Shown here in pieces: positions 46,658-55,670 of a stretch of 64,000 nucleotides of DNA; the first letter of the stretch is position 1; every line of letters starts with the position of its first letter. The stretch is from Rhodospirillales bacterium (GTDB lineage: Bacteria; Pseudomonadota; Alphaproteobacteria; Rhodospirillales; Shumkoniaceae). Below the pieces are notes generated by a model. It made no database searches. It had not been told where the DNA came from and saw nothing but the letters and a program-made list of their open reading frames with translations. The stretch is taken from assembly GCA_018432935.1 (NCBI GenBank), contig JAHDSF010000022.1, forward strand, positions 62,001 through 126,000, in the 5' to 3' direction. The position numbers and the translations under genes are program-made.

Positions 46658-47353
46658 GTGGGGCCGATCAAGAAGCCCAGAGTGTCCGAGAGCGTCGTCG
46701 ATGCGATCAAGAAGATGATCGTCGACGACGGATTCGCGCCCGGCGACAAGTTCTATTCGGAGAACGAGCTCACCGCCAAGCTCGAGGTCAGCCGTTCCTC
46801 GATCCGCGAAGCGGTGCGGATCCTGGAGGTCACCGGCCAGCTCTCGGTCCGGCAGGGCAAGGGCATTTTCATCGTCAATGCCGATGCCCTCTCGTTCGAC
46901 GCCTTCGCCGACTGGCTCCGGGTCAACGACCAGTCGCTCCAGGAGCATTTCGAGGTCCGCCTCATCATCGAGCCCCAGACCGCCCGTCTTGCCGCGCTCG
47001 GCGCATCCGCCGACGACATCCTCCAGCTGGAGGGCGTGCATGCGGCGTTCGTGCGCAACGCAAGGCTCGGGCTCACCGCGGAAACCATCCAGTGCGACCG
47101 CGACTTCCACGAGCTTCTGGCCAAGGCGTCGCACAACCGGATGCTGTTCGCCCTGACCCGGACGATGACGACGACCCTGCTCGACGACTGGATCTCCAGC
47201 TTTCATACCCCCGGCCGCATGGAAAAGACGGTCGCCGAGCACGGCCACATTCTGGAAACGGTCAAGTCCGGCGATGCCGACGCGGCCATGGAGCACATGA
47301 CCGCGCACCTGCGTAACGCCATCCGCGACATCAAGGCATCCTCTGCCCGCTGA
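46658..47353 (+). CDS. GntR-family regulator, FCD domain
   Basis: 231 residues from GTG 46658, which has GGAGG/GGGGGAA upstream; an ATG at 46598 would add 20 Arg-rich residues and lacks a ribosome site. Winged HTH: SENELTAKLEVSRSSIREAVRILEVTG, QGKGIFIV. The C-terminal FCD effector domain has metal/carboxylate-binding Asp and His residues (CDRDFHELLAKASHN, EHGHILETVKSGDADAAMEHM). FCD proteins usually respond to organic acids, matching the hydrolase and TRAP genes that follow in the same direction. Confidence 0.92.
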   Translation: MGPIKKPRVSESVVDAIKKMIVDDGFAPGDKFYSENELTAKLEVSRSSIREAVRILEVTGQLSVRQGKGIFIVNADALSFDAFADWLRVNDQSLQEHFEVRLIIEPQTARLAALGASADDILQLEGVHAAFVRNARLGLTAETIQCDRDFHELLAKASHNRMLFALTRTMTTTLLDDWISSFHTPGRMEKTVAEHGHILETVKSGDADAAMEHMTAHLRNAIRDIKASSAR

Positions 47354-47358
47354 AAGCC

Positions 47359-48186
47359 ATGCTGTACATCACGACCCTCGTCGAGAACTCCCCCGGAGAG
47401 CACAAGAGCCTCGTCAACGAGCATGGACTGTGCTTCCACGTCGACTGCAACGGCCAGCGCCTGTTGTTCGACGTCGGCCAGACCGACGCCCTGCTCCGCA
47501 ACGCCGCCAAGCTGCGCATCGATTTGAGCGGGGTGAGCCGCGTCGTGCTCAGCCACGGCCATTACGACCACACCGGCGGGCTGCGTTTCCTGACCGCGCG
47601 GGCCTCGGGGTTCACGCTGTTCACCGGGCAGGGCTTCTTCGACGACAAGTACGGCGAGATGGGCGCCGCGCACGAGTTCCTGGGCAACGACTTCGACGCC
47701 CGGTGGCTTGCCGACAACGGCATCGCCCACACCGTGCTCGACGAGCCCGTGCGCGAGCTGGCCCCCGGCCTTCATGCGCTGACGAGTTTCCCCCGTGTCC
47801 ACCGCGACGAGGTGGTGAACCCGCGCTTCAAGCTGCGTGTGAACGGCGCTTTCGTTCAGGACTCATTCGCCGACGAGGTGATGCTGGCCGTCGACACGCC
47901 GAAGGGGCTGGTCGCCATCCTCGGCTGCTCGCATCCGGGGGTGAAGAACATGCTGGACGCCGCGACCGCGCGTCTCGGCAGGCCGATCCACGCGGTGATC
48001 GGCGGCACCCACCTGGTGGAGGCGCCGCCCGCGAGCCTGGCCCTTACGATCGAATACCTCACCCAGAAGGAAATCCAAGTCATAGGCGTGTCCCACTGCA
48101 CGGGGGCCGCCGCGATGGAGCGTCTGAACGCGTTCGGCGGCAGATACTTCCACAACCGGACTGGAACCGCCCTGGTCATCGACTAG
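47359..48186 (+). CDS. MBL-fold metallo-hydrolase
   Basis: 275 residues. Metal-binding motif LSHGHYDHTGGL (HxHxDH type), further histidines in ILGCSHPGVKN, VIGGTHL and GVSHCTG. The pattern is closest to the archaeal-type dihydropterin/ribofuranosylaminobenzene phosphate synthase branch of the superfamily. Starts five bases after the GntR gene and 77 bp before the TRAP receptor gene, so it probably processes the compound the transporter brings in. Activity unknown. Confidence 0.88.
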   Translation: MLYITTLVENSPGEHKSLVNEHGLCFHVDCNGQRLLFDVGQTDALLRNAAKLRIDLSGVSRVVLSHGHYDHTGGLRFLTARASGFTLFTGQGFFDDKYGEMGAAHEFLGNDFDARWLADNGIAHTVLDEPVRELAPGLHALTSFPRVHRDEVVNPRFKLRVNGAFVQDSFADEVMLAVDTPKGLVAILGCSHPGVKNMLDAATARLGRPIHAVIGGTHLVEAPPASLALTIEYLTQKEIQVIGVSHCTGAAAMERLNAFGGRYFHNRTGTALVID

Positions 48187-48263
48187 GACGGCCACGAAGA
48201 GGCTTGCCGGGGGGAATCCCGGCGGGAAGGCTTTTGGACCACGAAGACAGGAGGAAATGCACA

Positions 48264-49307
48264 ATGTTGACGCGCAAGAAGTTTCTTGGTCTGACAGCGA
48301 CGGCGCTGGCAGCCCCGATGGTAATCTCGTCGACGGCGCGGGCCGCCGACAAGGTGATCACCTGGAAGTCCTCGGGGCACGGCCCCGCGTCGGACCCGTC
48401 GCAGATCTATCACGACAAGTGCTGCAACGCGATCACCAAGGCCTCCGGCGGCCGCCTGGTGGTCAAGCCCTTCGTCGGCGGCTCGATCGTGCCCGCCTAC
48501 AAGGAACTGGATGCGGTCGACCAGAACGTGCTCCAGTTCTGCTACACCTGCCCGATGTACAACCTGGACAAGTGGAAGGCCGCTGGCCTCATCAGCTCGC
48601 GTCCGGGCGCACTGCCGGGCGAGGCGTTGCGCAGCTGGTTCGATTTCGCCGGCGGCGCCGACCTCATGAACAAGATGATGGAGGGCTACAACGTCATGAC
48701 CTTCCCCGGCGCCCTGTCGCCGCTGCCGGAGGAGGTTTTCTTCCATTCCAAGGTCAAGCTCGAAGGCATGCAGAGCATCAAGGGGCTGAAGGCCCGCTGC
48801 ATGGGCGACGGCGGCGAGATCCTGAAGCGGATGGGCGCGGCCACCGTCATCATCCCCGGCGGCGAGCTGTTCGAGGCGATGCAGCGCGGCACCATCGACG
48901 CCTTCGAGTACTCGACGCTGGCCTCCAACTGGACCATGCACTTCAACGAGGTCGCCAAGTACGTCTACCTGTCCTCGACCCGGGCGCCCAGCGACCCGCA
49001 GGTGTTCTACGTCAACAAGGACGCTTGGGCCAAGCTGCCCGACGACCTCAAGGAACTCGTCCAGGCCGTGGTTGCCAAGTACACCCAGGACCAGCACGAG
49101 TACCTGGTGGCCGAGTCCCTGAAGGCGGTCGAGAAGTTCAAGGCGGCCGGCAACGAGGTGCTGCGGGTGCCGAAGGACATCGACGAGGCCCTGTTGGCCG
49201 AGGCCGACAAGTTCTATGCCGAGAAGTCGAAGAGCGAGAAGCCGATCTTCAAGGAGATCTATGAATCCATGAAGAACTTCGGCATCGCCTACGCCGCCGT
49301 GAAGTAG
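48264..49307 (+). CDS. dctP: TRAP transporter substrate-binding protein DctP
   Basis: 347 residues. N-terminus MLTRKKFLGLTATALAAP looks like a Tat-type signal with Arg-Lys in the twin position, cleavage near TARAADK. Mature TRAP receptor with conserved SIKGLKARCMGDGGEILKRMG (containing the carboxylate-binding Arg) and GELFEAMQRGTIDAFEYS. The predicted family resembles receptors of keto-acid/mannitol-type TRAP systems (dimeric, EYST segment). GACAGGAGG before the ATG. First of dctPQM. Confidence 0.93.
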   Translation: MLTRKKFLGLTATALAAPMVISSTARAADKVITWKSSGHGPASDPSQIYHDKCCNAITKASGGRLVVKPFVGGSIVPAYKELDAVDQNVLQFCYTCPMYNLDKWKAAGLISSRPGALPGEALRSWFDFAGGADLMNKMMEGYNVMTFPGALSPLPEEVFFHSKVKLEGMQSIKGLKARCMGDGGEILKRMGAATVIIPGGELFEAMQRGTIDAFEYSTLASNWTMHFNEVAKYVYLSSTRAPSDPQVFYVNKDAWAKLPDDLKELVQAVVAKYTQDQHEYLVAESLKAVEKFKAAGNEVLRVPKDIDEALLAEADKFYAEKSKSEKPIFKEIYESMKNFGIAYAAVK

Positions 49308-49342
49308 CTTAGCCGGAACAAGCCTGGCGGCAAGGAGGACGC

Positions 49343-49861
49343 ATGTCCATCATACTGAAACTGCCAAGATACATCGACCGTCTGAGCGAAGCCTCGGGAG
49401 CTTTCGGAAAATGGTTTGCTGTCGTCCTTGTCGCCGTCGGCTCGTATGAAACGATCTCGAGACACTTCTTCGGGGCGCCGACCATCTGGGCCTACGACTC
49501 GCTGTGCATGGCGGGCGGCGTGGTCTACCTGCTCGGCGCCTCCTACACCTACCTGAAGGATTCCCACATCCGCGTCGATATCCTGTACAGCCGCCTTCCG
49601 CCCAGGTGGCAGGCCGGCCTGAACATCGTCTGCGCCCTGCTCTTCTTCTTTCCGCTGATCGGCGTCCTGCTCAAGGAGGCGATCTCGTGGGCCATCCGCG
49701 CCTGGAGGATCGACGAGGTCATGTTCAACAGCTTCTGGTATCCCCCGGCGGCACCCTACCGGACGCTGGTCGCGGTCGGTCTGCTGCTGCTCGTGCTACA
49801 GGGCGTGGCGAGGCTGATCAGGGACGTGAACCTTCTGATGGGAGGGCGCGACCTTGATTGA
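49343..49861 (+). CDS. dctQ: TRAP transporter small permease DctQ
   Basis: 172 residues with four hydrophobic segments (about 25-40, 52-70, 90-115, 135-155) and the typical FFGAPTIWAYDSLCMAGGVVYLLG and DSHIRVDILY pattern. Couples the receptor to DctM. AAGGAGG ribosome site. Its 3' end overlaps the dctM start by eight bases. Confidence 0.92.
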   Translation: MSIILKLPRYIDRLSEASGAFGKWFAVVLVAVGSYETISRHFFGAPTIWAYDSLCMAGGVVYLLGASYTYLKDSHIRVDILYSRLPPRWQAGLNIVCALLFFFPLIGVLLKEAISWAIRAWRIDEVMFNSFWYPPAAPYRTLVAVGLLLLVLQGVARLIRDVNLLMGGRDLD

Positions 49862-51200
49862 GTTCAGCCCCGAAACCGTTGCCGTCCTCATGCTGGGCGG
49901 CGTGTTCGTGCTGGTTCTGACCGGATTTCCGATCGCCTTCGTGATCGGCAGCGTCGCCTTTTTCGTCGGCATCCTTCAGTTCGGCACCAACGCCACCTTC
50001 CACATCCTCTACGGCCGCTTCTACGATCTGTCTCTCAACTATCCGTACCTGGCGGTGCCGCTGTTCACCTTCATGGGCGTCATCCTGCAGCACTCCGGGA
50101 TCACCAAGGACCTTTACCAGAGCCTTTACGAGGCGCTGGGCAGGCTCAAGGGCGGGCTGCTGCTGGTCACCATCATCTTCGGCACCATCCTGGCCGCCTG
50201 CCTCGGCGTGATCGCCGCATCGGTGACGATCCTGACCCTGATCGCGCTGTCGCCGATGGTCCAGCGCGGTTACGACAAGTCGCTGGCCGCCGGCACCATC
50301 GTCGCCACCGGCACTCTGGGGATCCTGATCCCGCCCAGCATCATGCTGGTGGTCTACGGTCCGCAGGCCGGCATCTCGATCGGCCAGATGTTCATGGGCG
50401 CGGTGTTCCCCGGCCTCATCCTGTCGGCCCTCTACATGGCCTACGTGACGATCCGCTGCCGGATCAACCCGGCCCTGGGACCGGCCATCCCCGCCGATCA
50501 GATGACCCCCTTCAGCGCCGACAAGCTGATCGGCCTGCTGAAGGCGCTGGTACCGCCGGTCGCCCTGATGATCGCAGTCCTGGGCACCATCTTCCTCGGC
50601 ATCGCCCCACCCACAGAGGCGGCCGCGGTCGGCTGCCTGGCCTCGGTCCTGCTGGCGGTGTTCTACGGCAAGTTCAGCTGGGGCCTCATCAAGCAGGCCT
50701 CGATCGAGACCCTGCGCGTCAGCGCGTTCGTGGTGATGATCGCCGCCCTCTGCTACGCCTTCGTCGGCATCTTCATGAACGCCGGCTCGGGCGACGTCGT
50801 GGGCGAGATGATCAAGTCGGTGCCGGGCGGCCGGTGGGCCTCGTTCGCCATGATCATGGCGATCGTGTTCGCCCTCGGCATGTTCATCGAATGGATCGGC
50901 ATCGTCTTCATCATCGTCCCGATCTTCTCGCCCATCCTCGAGGAACTCGGGTTCGATCCCCTGTGGGCGGGCATGATGATCTGCATCAACCTGCAGATGG
51001 CGTTCCAGACCCCGCCGATGGCGATGTCGATCTTCGTACTCAAGGGCACCGCACCCAAGGAGATCGGCCTGACCATGGCCGAGATCATCAAGGGCGTCAT
51101 CCCCTTCGTCACCATCATCGCCTTCGCCCTGGTGCTGTTCACCGTGTTTCCGGGGATCATCACCTGGCTGCCGGAGCAGATGCTCGCTACGGCGAAATAG
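49854..51200 (+). CDS. dctM: TRAP transporter large permease DctM
   Basis: 448 residues with a TTG start inside the dctQ 3' end, preceded by GGAGGG. About twelve membrane helices; TRAP large-subunit hallmarks include IGSVAFFVGI, YLAVPLFTFMGVIL, GTLGILIPPSIMLVVYGPQAG and the second inverted-repeat half GTIFLGIAPPTEAAAVG. Sodium-coupled uptake of a carboxylate or related acid. Last gene of the GntR-MBL-dctPQM unit. Confidence 0.96.
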   Translation: MIEFSPETVAVLMLGGVFVLVLTGFPIAFVIGSVAFFVGILQFGTNATFHILYGRFYDLSLNYPYLAVPLFTFMGVILQHSGITKDLYQSLYEALGRLKGGLLLVTIIFGTILAACLGVIAASVTILTLIALSPMVQRGYDKSLAAGTIVATGTLGILIPPSIMLVVYGPQAGISIGQMFMGAVFPGLILSALYMAYVTIRCRINPALGPAIPADQMTPFSADKLIGLLKALVPPVALMIAVLGTIFLGIAPPTEAAAVGCLASVLLAVFYGKFSWGLIKQASIETLRVSAFVVMIAALCYAFVGIFMNAGSGDVVGEMIKSVPGGRWASFAMIMAIVFALGMFIEWIGIVFIIVPIFSPILEELGFDPLWAGMMICINLQMAFQTPPMAMSIFVLKGTAPKEIGLTMAEIIKGVIPFVTIIAFALVLFTVFPGIITWLPEQMLATAK

Positions 51201-51259
51201 GACCGCCGCAACTCCAGGCGTGTGGCGCCGGCGGCCGCGAGGCCGCCGGCGCCGTCGTT

Positions 51260-51571
51260 TCAGCGGAGATGCTGCACCACCTCGAAGCCTTCGAAGTGGG
51301 GGCGGTCGAGGTACAACTGCCGGTTCTGCCCCGCCTGGGCGTGCGCCGCCCGAAAGGCGTTCGAGGTCGTCCATGCCTCGAAGGCCGCCAGCGATTCCCA
51401 CACGGTATGCGAAGCGAACAGGGTGAAGCTCTCGGTCTCGGGACCGCGCAGCAGATGGAACTCGACGAAGCCGGGCACGCCGGACAGGTGGCTGTCGCGC
51501 TGCTTCCACATCCGCTCGAACTCATCCTCCGAGCCGCGGCGGATCTGGAATCGGTTCATGGCGATATACAT
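51260..51571 (-). CDS. Antibiotic biosynthesis monooxygenase-fold protein (HmoA/IsdG-like)
   Basis: 103 residues (MYIAMNRFQIRRGSEDEFERMW). The dimeric ferredoxin-like ABM fold: N-terminal beta-strand, helix, then FVEFHLLRG, FTLFASHTVWESLAAFEAW and SNAFRAAHA, with a His in the last stretch that in HmoA/IsdG enzymes binds heme. It is thus a candidate heme-degrading or heme-binding protein. It converges with dctM. Its start is about 207 bp from the start of the second TRAP receptor gene. Confidence 0.85.
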   Translation of the reverse strand: MYIAMNRFQIRRGSEDEFERMWKQRDSHLSGVPGFVEFHLLRGPETESFTLFASHTVWESLAAFEAWTTSNAFRAAHAQAGQNRQLYLDRPHFEGFEVVQHLR

Positions 51572-51663
51572 GGCACCCCCTCATCGGTTGCGGCTTCGCA
51601 TATGTGGGCGCACCGGGGGGACCGAAAGGCCCCGTCGTGCGACCGGACGGAGAGCTGCCGACA

Positions 51664-51712
51664 GACATCTGATGTCCTATATGTTGACATCTGCTGTATT
51701 GCTCCTTAAGAG
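51664..51712 (+). promoter_or_regulatory. Promoter with two related palindromes before the TRAP-asparaginase unit
   Basis: GACATCTGATGTC (51664-51676) is a perfect 13-bp palindrome and ACATCTGCTGT (51687-51697) is a second, slightly degenerate copy 22 bp away. The second copy overlaps a consensus -35 TTGACA (51684-51689), with TAAGAG (51707-51712) as -10 after 17 bases. Likely operators of the GntR protein encoded at 55671. Confidence 0.6.
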
Positions 51713-51777
51713 GGTAGGGTACCTGCGTTCTGCAAATTCTGGATTTTCCCCACCTCGGGCATCAGCAGGAGGTTCCC

Positions 51778-52767
51778 ATGTTCAGGAAGATGTTCGCCGC
51801 CACGGCAGCGGCCGCCCTGGTCCTCGGAGCGGCAAGCGCAGCCCTTTCCGCCGACAAGGCCTACAAGTTGAAGCTGGGGCACACCGGCGCCCCCAACCAC
51901 CATTATCAGGACATCTGCAAGATGTTCGCCGACAAGGTCAAAGACGCGACCAAGGGCGGCGTTCAGATCGCTGTCTTTCCGGCCGACCAGCTCGGCAAGC
52001 AGGTCGAATCGGTGGAAGGCACGATGGTCGGGACCCACGACATGGTCCTCACCTCCGATACCGTGCTCTCCAACTGGGTGCCCGACATGGGGATCCTGAA
52101 CCTGCCCTTCATCTTCGCGTCGATGGAGGATGCCCGGACCATCCTCGACGGGGCGGTCGGGGCCAAGCTTTCCGCGCAGCTGGAGCCGCACGGCGCCGTG
52201 GTGATCGGCTGGTGGGACAACGGCATGCGCCACATCACCAACAGCAAACGCCCGATCAACGCCCCCGCCGATCTCAAGGGCATCAAGATCCGCGTCCCCG
52301 AAGGCGAAGTCTTCGTCGAGACCTTCCGGGCGCTGGGCGCCGGCCCGACCGTCATTTCGTTCGGCGAGCTATACTCGGCCTTGCAGCTGGGCATCGTCGA
52401 CGCCCAGGAGAACCCGCCGGCACACATCCTGACCCAGAAGTTCTACGAGGTGCAGAAGTACGTGTCGCGGACCGGGCACATCCACCTGTCTTCGCCCCTG
52501 ATCATGAACAAGAAGCTGCTGGACGGCATGCCCAAGGCGTACCACGACGCCATCCTCGGCATCGCCCGCGAACTCGGCCCCGTGCATACCAGGATGGTCG
52601 AGGATCTCGAGAAGAAGCAGTGGGAAGAAGTGGCCGCCAAGGGGATGAAGATCAACGACGTCGACAAGAAGCCTTTCCAGGAGGCGGTGCGGCCGGTGTA
52701 CGACAAGTTCAAGGGCAAGCTCAACGGCAAGATCATCGACGAGATCGTAGCCACTCTGAAGAAGTAG
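51778..52767 (+). CDS. dctP: TRAP transporter substrate-binding protein DctP
   Basis: 329 residues. Sec signal peptide (MFRKMFAATAAAALVLGAA ... LSADK) then a DctP domain opening YKLKLGHTGAPNHHYQD. Conserved FPADQLGKQVESVEGTMVG, WDNGMRHITNSKRPI, DLKGIKIRVPEGEVFVETF with the ligand Arg, and GELYSALQLGIVDAQENPP. This is the classical C4-dicarboxylate/sugar-acid type of TRAP receptor. AGGAGG precedes the ATG. Downstream asparaginase suggests an asparagine-like or aspartate-derived ligand. Confidence 0.95.
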   Translation: MFRKMFAATAAAALVLGAASAALSADKAYKLKLGHTGAPNHHYQDICKMFADKVKDATKGGVQIAVFPADQLGKQVESVEGTMVGTHDMVLTSDTVLSNWVPDMGILNLPFIFASMEDARTILDGAVGAKLSAQLEPHGAVVIGWWDNGMRHITNSKRPINAPADLKGIKIRVPEGEVFVETFRALGAGPTVISFGELYSALQLGIVDAQENPPAHILTQKFYEVQKYVSRTGHIHLSSPLIMNKKLLDGMPKAYHDAILGIARELGPVHTRMVEDLEKKQWEEVAAKGMKINDVDKKPFQEAVRPVYDKFKGKLNGKIIDEIVATLKK

Positions 52768-52793
52768 GGCGGACTGCCCGCACGCGGGCGGCA

Positions 52794-52837
52794 GGCCCCG
52801 GGGCGGGCGCCGCGATCCGACGCCCGCCCCCCGGGGC
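52794..52837 (+). other. Strong GC hairpin between dctP and dctQ
   Basis: GGGGCGGGCG and CGCCCGCCCC pair around an 11-base loop, extended by outer GCCCC/GGGGC with a one-base bulge. A stable stem just behind a binding-protein gene commonly keeps receptor mRNA more abundant than the permease part. Confidence 0.5.
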
Positions 52838-52867
52838 ATCCGGGGGGCTCGTTTCTGGGAGGGATTG

Positions 52868-53344
52868 ATGAAGGTCCTCGATGTCCTGAACCGCATCGTC
52901 CAGGCCCTGGCGGCCGCCTTCCTGGCGGTCATGACGGTGCTGGTGCTGATCCAGGTCTTCTTCCGCTATGCCCTGGGGGATCCGCTGGGCTCGCCCCAGG
53001 AGCTCTCGATCTACTGCATGGCCTGGGTCATCATGCTCGGCGCGAGCGCCGCCGTTCGCCACGACACCCACATCAGCGTCACCTTCGTCGTCGCCAGAAT
53101 GCCGCCGCCGCTGCGCAGGCTGGCCCGCTGGGTCAATCAGGCGCTGGTTGTCACGTTCTTTGCGATCCTGGCCTGGCAGGGCTGGCTGCTGACCACGCGC
53201 GCGATGCTGCAGATGTCACCCACGACCGGGATTCCCGTGGGTTGGATCGTACTGGCGATTCCGCTCTGCAGCGTGATCTCGATCGCCTACGTCGTGGACC
53301 AGATCGCACGCGAATCCCGCAAGGACCGGAACGGCCCGGGCTGA
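52868..53344 (+). CDS. dctQ: TRAP transporter small permease DctQ
   Basis: 158 residues from ATG 52868 with GGGAGGG upstream. Four hydrophobic segments and the family segments VFFRYALGDPLGSPQELSIY and ARMPPPLRRLARWVNQ. Forms the membrane complex with the DctM encoded 52 bp downstream. Belongs to the second TRAP unit. Confidence 0.92.
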   Translation: MKVLDVLNRIVQALAAAFLAVMTVLVLIQVFFRYALGDPLGSPQELSIYCMAWVIMLGASAAVRHDTHISVTFVVARMPPPLRRLARWVNQALVVTFFAILAWQGWLLTTRAMLQMSPTTGIPVGWIVLAIPLCSVISIAYVVDQIARESRKDRNGPG

Positions 53345-53396
53345 CGCCGCCGAAATCCGATCGGCGCATCCGCCGGAACCACAGGGGGCAACCGAC

Positions 53397-54659
53397 ATGG
53401 TTCTCATACTGTTCGCGTGCTTCTTCCTCTTTCTCCTGCTCGGGGTGCCGATCGTCATCGCCCTGGGCATCGCCTCGCTGGTCTCGCTGTCCGTGGGCAG
53501 CGACATTCCCTTCCTGATCCTGCCCCAGAAGATCTTCAATGGCATGAACAGCTTCCCGTTCATGGCGATCCCGCTGTTCCTGCTCGCCGGCAACATCATG
53601 GCCGAGGCCAAGATCTCGGACAAACTGGTCGGGCTTGCCGCGGTGATCGTGGGCCGCTTTCCGGGCGGCCTCGCCCACATGGCGGTGGGGGCATCGGCCT
53701 TTTTCGGGGCGATTTCGGGATCGGCCCCGGCGACCACCGCGGCGATCGGCGCGGTCGTCATCCCGCCGATGGCCAAGCGCGGCTACGATCCCGCCTATTC
53801 GGCTGCGGTGGTGGCCTCCTCCGGCGCCCTCGGCCTGATCATCCCGCCCAGCCTGACGATGGTGATCTTCGGCGTCATGGCAGGGGCGTCGATCGGCAAG
53901 CTGTTCCTCTGCGGGATCGTGCCCGGCGCGATGCTGGCCGCCGCGCTGATCGCCGCCAACTACATCATCGCCCGCCGCCGCGGCTTCGCCCGCGAGGCCC
54001 CGTTCACCCGGCGCGAGGCCTGGGTCGTGGTCAAGGACAGCCTGGTTGCCCTGATGATGCCTCTGCTGATCCTGGGCGGCATCTATTCCGGAGCCTTCAC
54101 GGCGACGGAATCGGCGGCGGTCGCCTGCCTCTACGGCCTCATCGTCGGGTTCTTCTTCTATCGGACCCTGTCCCTGCGGTCGCTGGCCACGATCCTGAAG
54201 ACGACGGCCGAGAACGCAGCCCTGGTGATGTTCCTGATGGGCACCGCCAATCTGTTCGGATACATCATCACGGCCGAGCAGGTGCCCCAGGATTTCGCGG
54301 CCTTCGTCCTCGGCTTCACCGATGACGTGCGGATCGTGATGCTGCTCGTGCTGGTCCTGCTGCTGGTCGTCGGCACCTTCCTCGACAACGTCGCCGCCCT
54401 GGTCCTGCTGGTTCCCACCCTGATGGGCATCGTCAGTGCCTTGAACATCGACCCCGTCTATTTCGGCGTCTTCACGATCATCGCGCTCGCGGTCGGACAG
54501 ATCACGCCGCCGGTCGGCCTCAATCTGTTCATCGCTGCGAACATCGCCAAGCAGCCGGTCGAGCCGGTGGCCGCGGAAGCCCTGCCGTACATCGCAGTCT
54601 ACGTGCTGATGCTTCTGCTCTTCATCCCCTTCCCGGGGCTGCTGACCCTTTTCAACTGA
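53397..54659 (+). CDS. dctM: TRAP transporter large permease DctM
   Basis: 420 residues with about twelve membrane helices. Hallmarks: NSFPFMAIPLFLLAGNIMAE, GRFPGGLAHMAVGASAFFG, AISGSAPATTAAIGAVVIPP and SGALGLIIPPSLTMVIFG in the first half, and GGIYSGAFTATESAAVACLYG and GQITPPVGLNLFIA in the second. Sodium-coupled uptake. The asparaginase gene starts 17 bp after its stop. Confidence 0.96.
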   Translation: MVLILFACFFLFLLLGVPIVIALGIASLVSLSVGSDIPFLILPQKIFNGMNSFPFMAIPLFLLAGNIMAEAKISDKLVGLAAVIVGRFPGGLAHMAVGASAFFGAISGSAPATTAAIGAVVIPPMAKRGYDPAYSAAVVASSGALGLIIPPSLTMVIFGVMAGASIGKLFLCGIVPGAMLAAALIAANYIIARRRGFAREAPFTRREAWVVVKDSLVALMMPLLILGGIYSGAFTATESAAVACLYGLIVGFFFYRTLSLRSLATILKTTAENAALVMFLMGTANLFGYIITAEQVPQDFAAFVLGFTDDVRIVMLLVLVLLLVVGTFLDNVAALVLLVPTLMGIVSALNIDPVYFGVFTIIALAVGQITPPVGLNLFIAANIAKQPVEPVAAEALPYIAVYVLMLLLFIPFPGLLTLFN

Positions 54660-54676
54660 ACGATGCGATCCGGACA

Positions 54677-55657
54677 ATGAACAAGAAAATCGTGGTATTC
54701 ACTACGGGCGGTACAATTGCCAGCGTCGAGAATGCCGAGACCGGCCTCTTCTCGTCGGGCGTCATGCCGGGAGAGGCGCTGCTGGGAATGTGCGAGTTGA
54801 GGGTTCCGGCAACCCTCGACGTCCGCTCGGTGTTCCAGGTGCCCAGCAACGCCATGTCCTTCGCCAACCTGATGGTCCTGCGCGATGCCATCCTGCAGGC
54901 ATTGGAGGACGACTCGGTGGCCGGGGTCGTCGTCACCCACGGGACGGACACCCTCGAGGAGACCTCGTACTTCCTGCACCTGACCATCCGCGACCCGCGC
55001 CCAATCGTCGTCACGGGATCGCAGCGCACGCCGACCGAGGCGGGGACCGATTCGTTCACCAACATTCGTCACGCGATCCTTGCCGCTGCCGCACCGGAGT
55101 GCCGGAACATGGGGACCCTGGTCGTCTTCAACGAAGGCATCTACGCGGCCCGGCACGTGCGGAAGGTGCACGCCTTCAACCCCCACGCCTTCACGGCGTT
55201 CGGCTTCGGGCAGCTCGGTTATGTCGATCGCAACGATGTCCGAATCCTGCAGCGGCCGGTCGAGGAGCCGGCCTTCCGGCCGTCGGGCCTGCCGCCGCGG
55301 ATCGAGATCGTGAAGGTTTCACTCGACTCCGACGGGCTGTTCGTCGATTGCGCGGTGGACAACGGGGCGCGGGGAATTATTCTGGAGGGCGTCGGCAGGG
55401 GCCATGTGACGCCGGCCTGTGCGCCTTCGGTCGGGCGAGCTGTCGCGCGCGGCGTCCACGTCGTCATCACGACGGCATGCGAGGAGGGACGGGTGTACCC
55501 CGTTTACGATTTCAGCGGCGGCGTCATGGACCTCGAGACGCGCGGCGCCATCCGCGGGGGCGACCACAGCAGCCGCAAGGCGCGAATCAAGCTGGCGGTT
55601 CTTCTGGCCGCCGGAATCGATGACCGTGCAGCGATCGGCCGGGCCTTCGCGGCGTAA
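54677..55657 (+). CDS. L-asparaginase family protein
   Basis: 326 residues, no signal peptide, so cytoplasmic. The two threonine motifs are intact: FTTGGTIASVENAETG (first Thr) and VVVTHGTDTLEETSYF (second Thr, Asp). The substrate Ser is likely in VPSNAM and the catalytic Lys in ARHVRKVHAF, so the full catalytic set is present. It should hydrolyse L-asparagine (or a related amide) to aspartate and ammonia. It follows dctPQM directly and precedes a GntR gene, an arrangement pointing to uptake and deamidation of an asparagine-like compound. Confidence 0.93.
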   Translation: MNKKIVVFTTGGTIASVENAETGLFSSGVMPGEALLGMCELRVPATLDVRSVFQVPSNAMSFANLMVLRDAILQALEDDSVAGVVVTHGTDTLEETSYFLHLTIRDPRPIVVTGSQRTPTEAGTDSFTNIRHAILAAAAPECRNMGTLVVFNEGIYAARHVRKVHAFNPHAFTAFGFGQLGYVDRNDVRILQRPVEEPAFRPSGLPPRIEIVKVSLDSDGLFVDCAVDNGARGIILEGVGRGHVTPACAPSVGRAVARGVHVVITTACEEGRVYPVYDFSGGVMDLETRGAIRGGDHSSRKARIKLAVLLAAGIDDRAAIGRAFAA

Positions 55658-55670
55658 GACGGGGGACATC

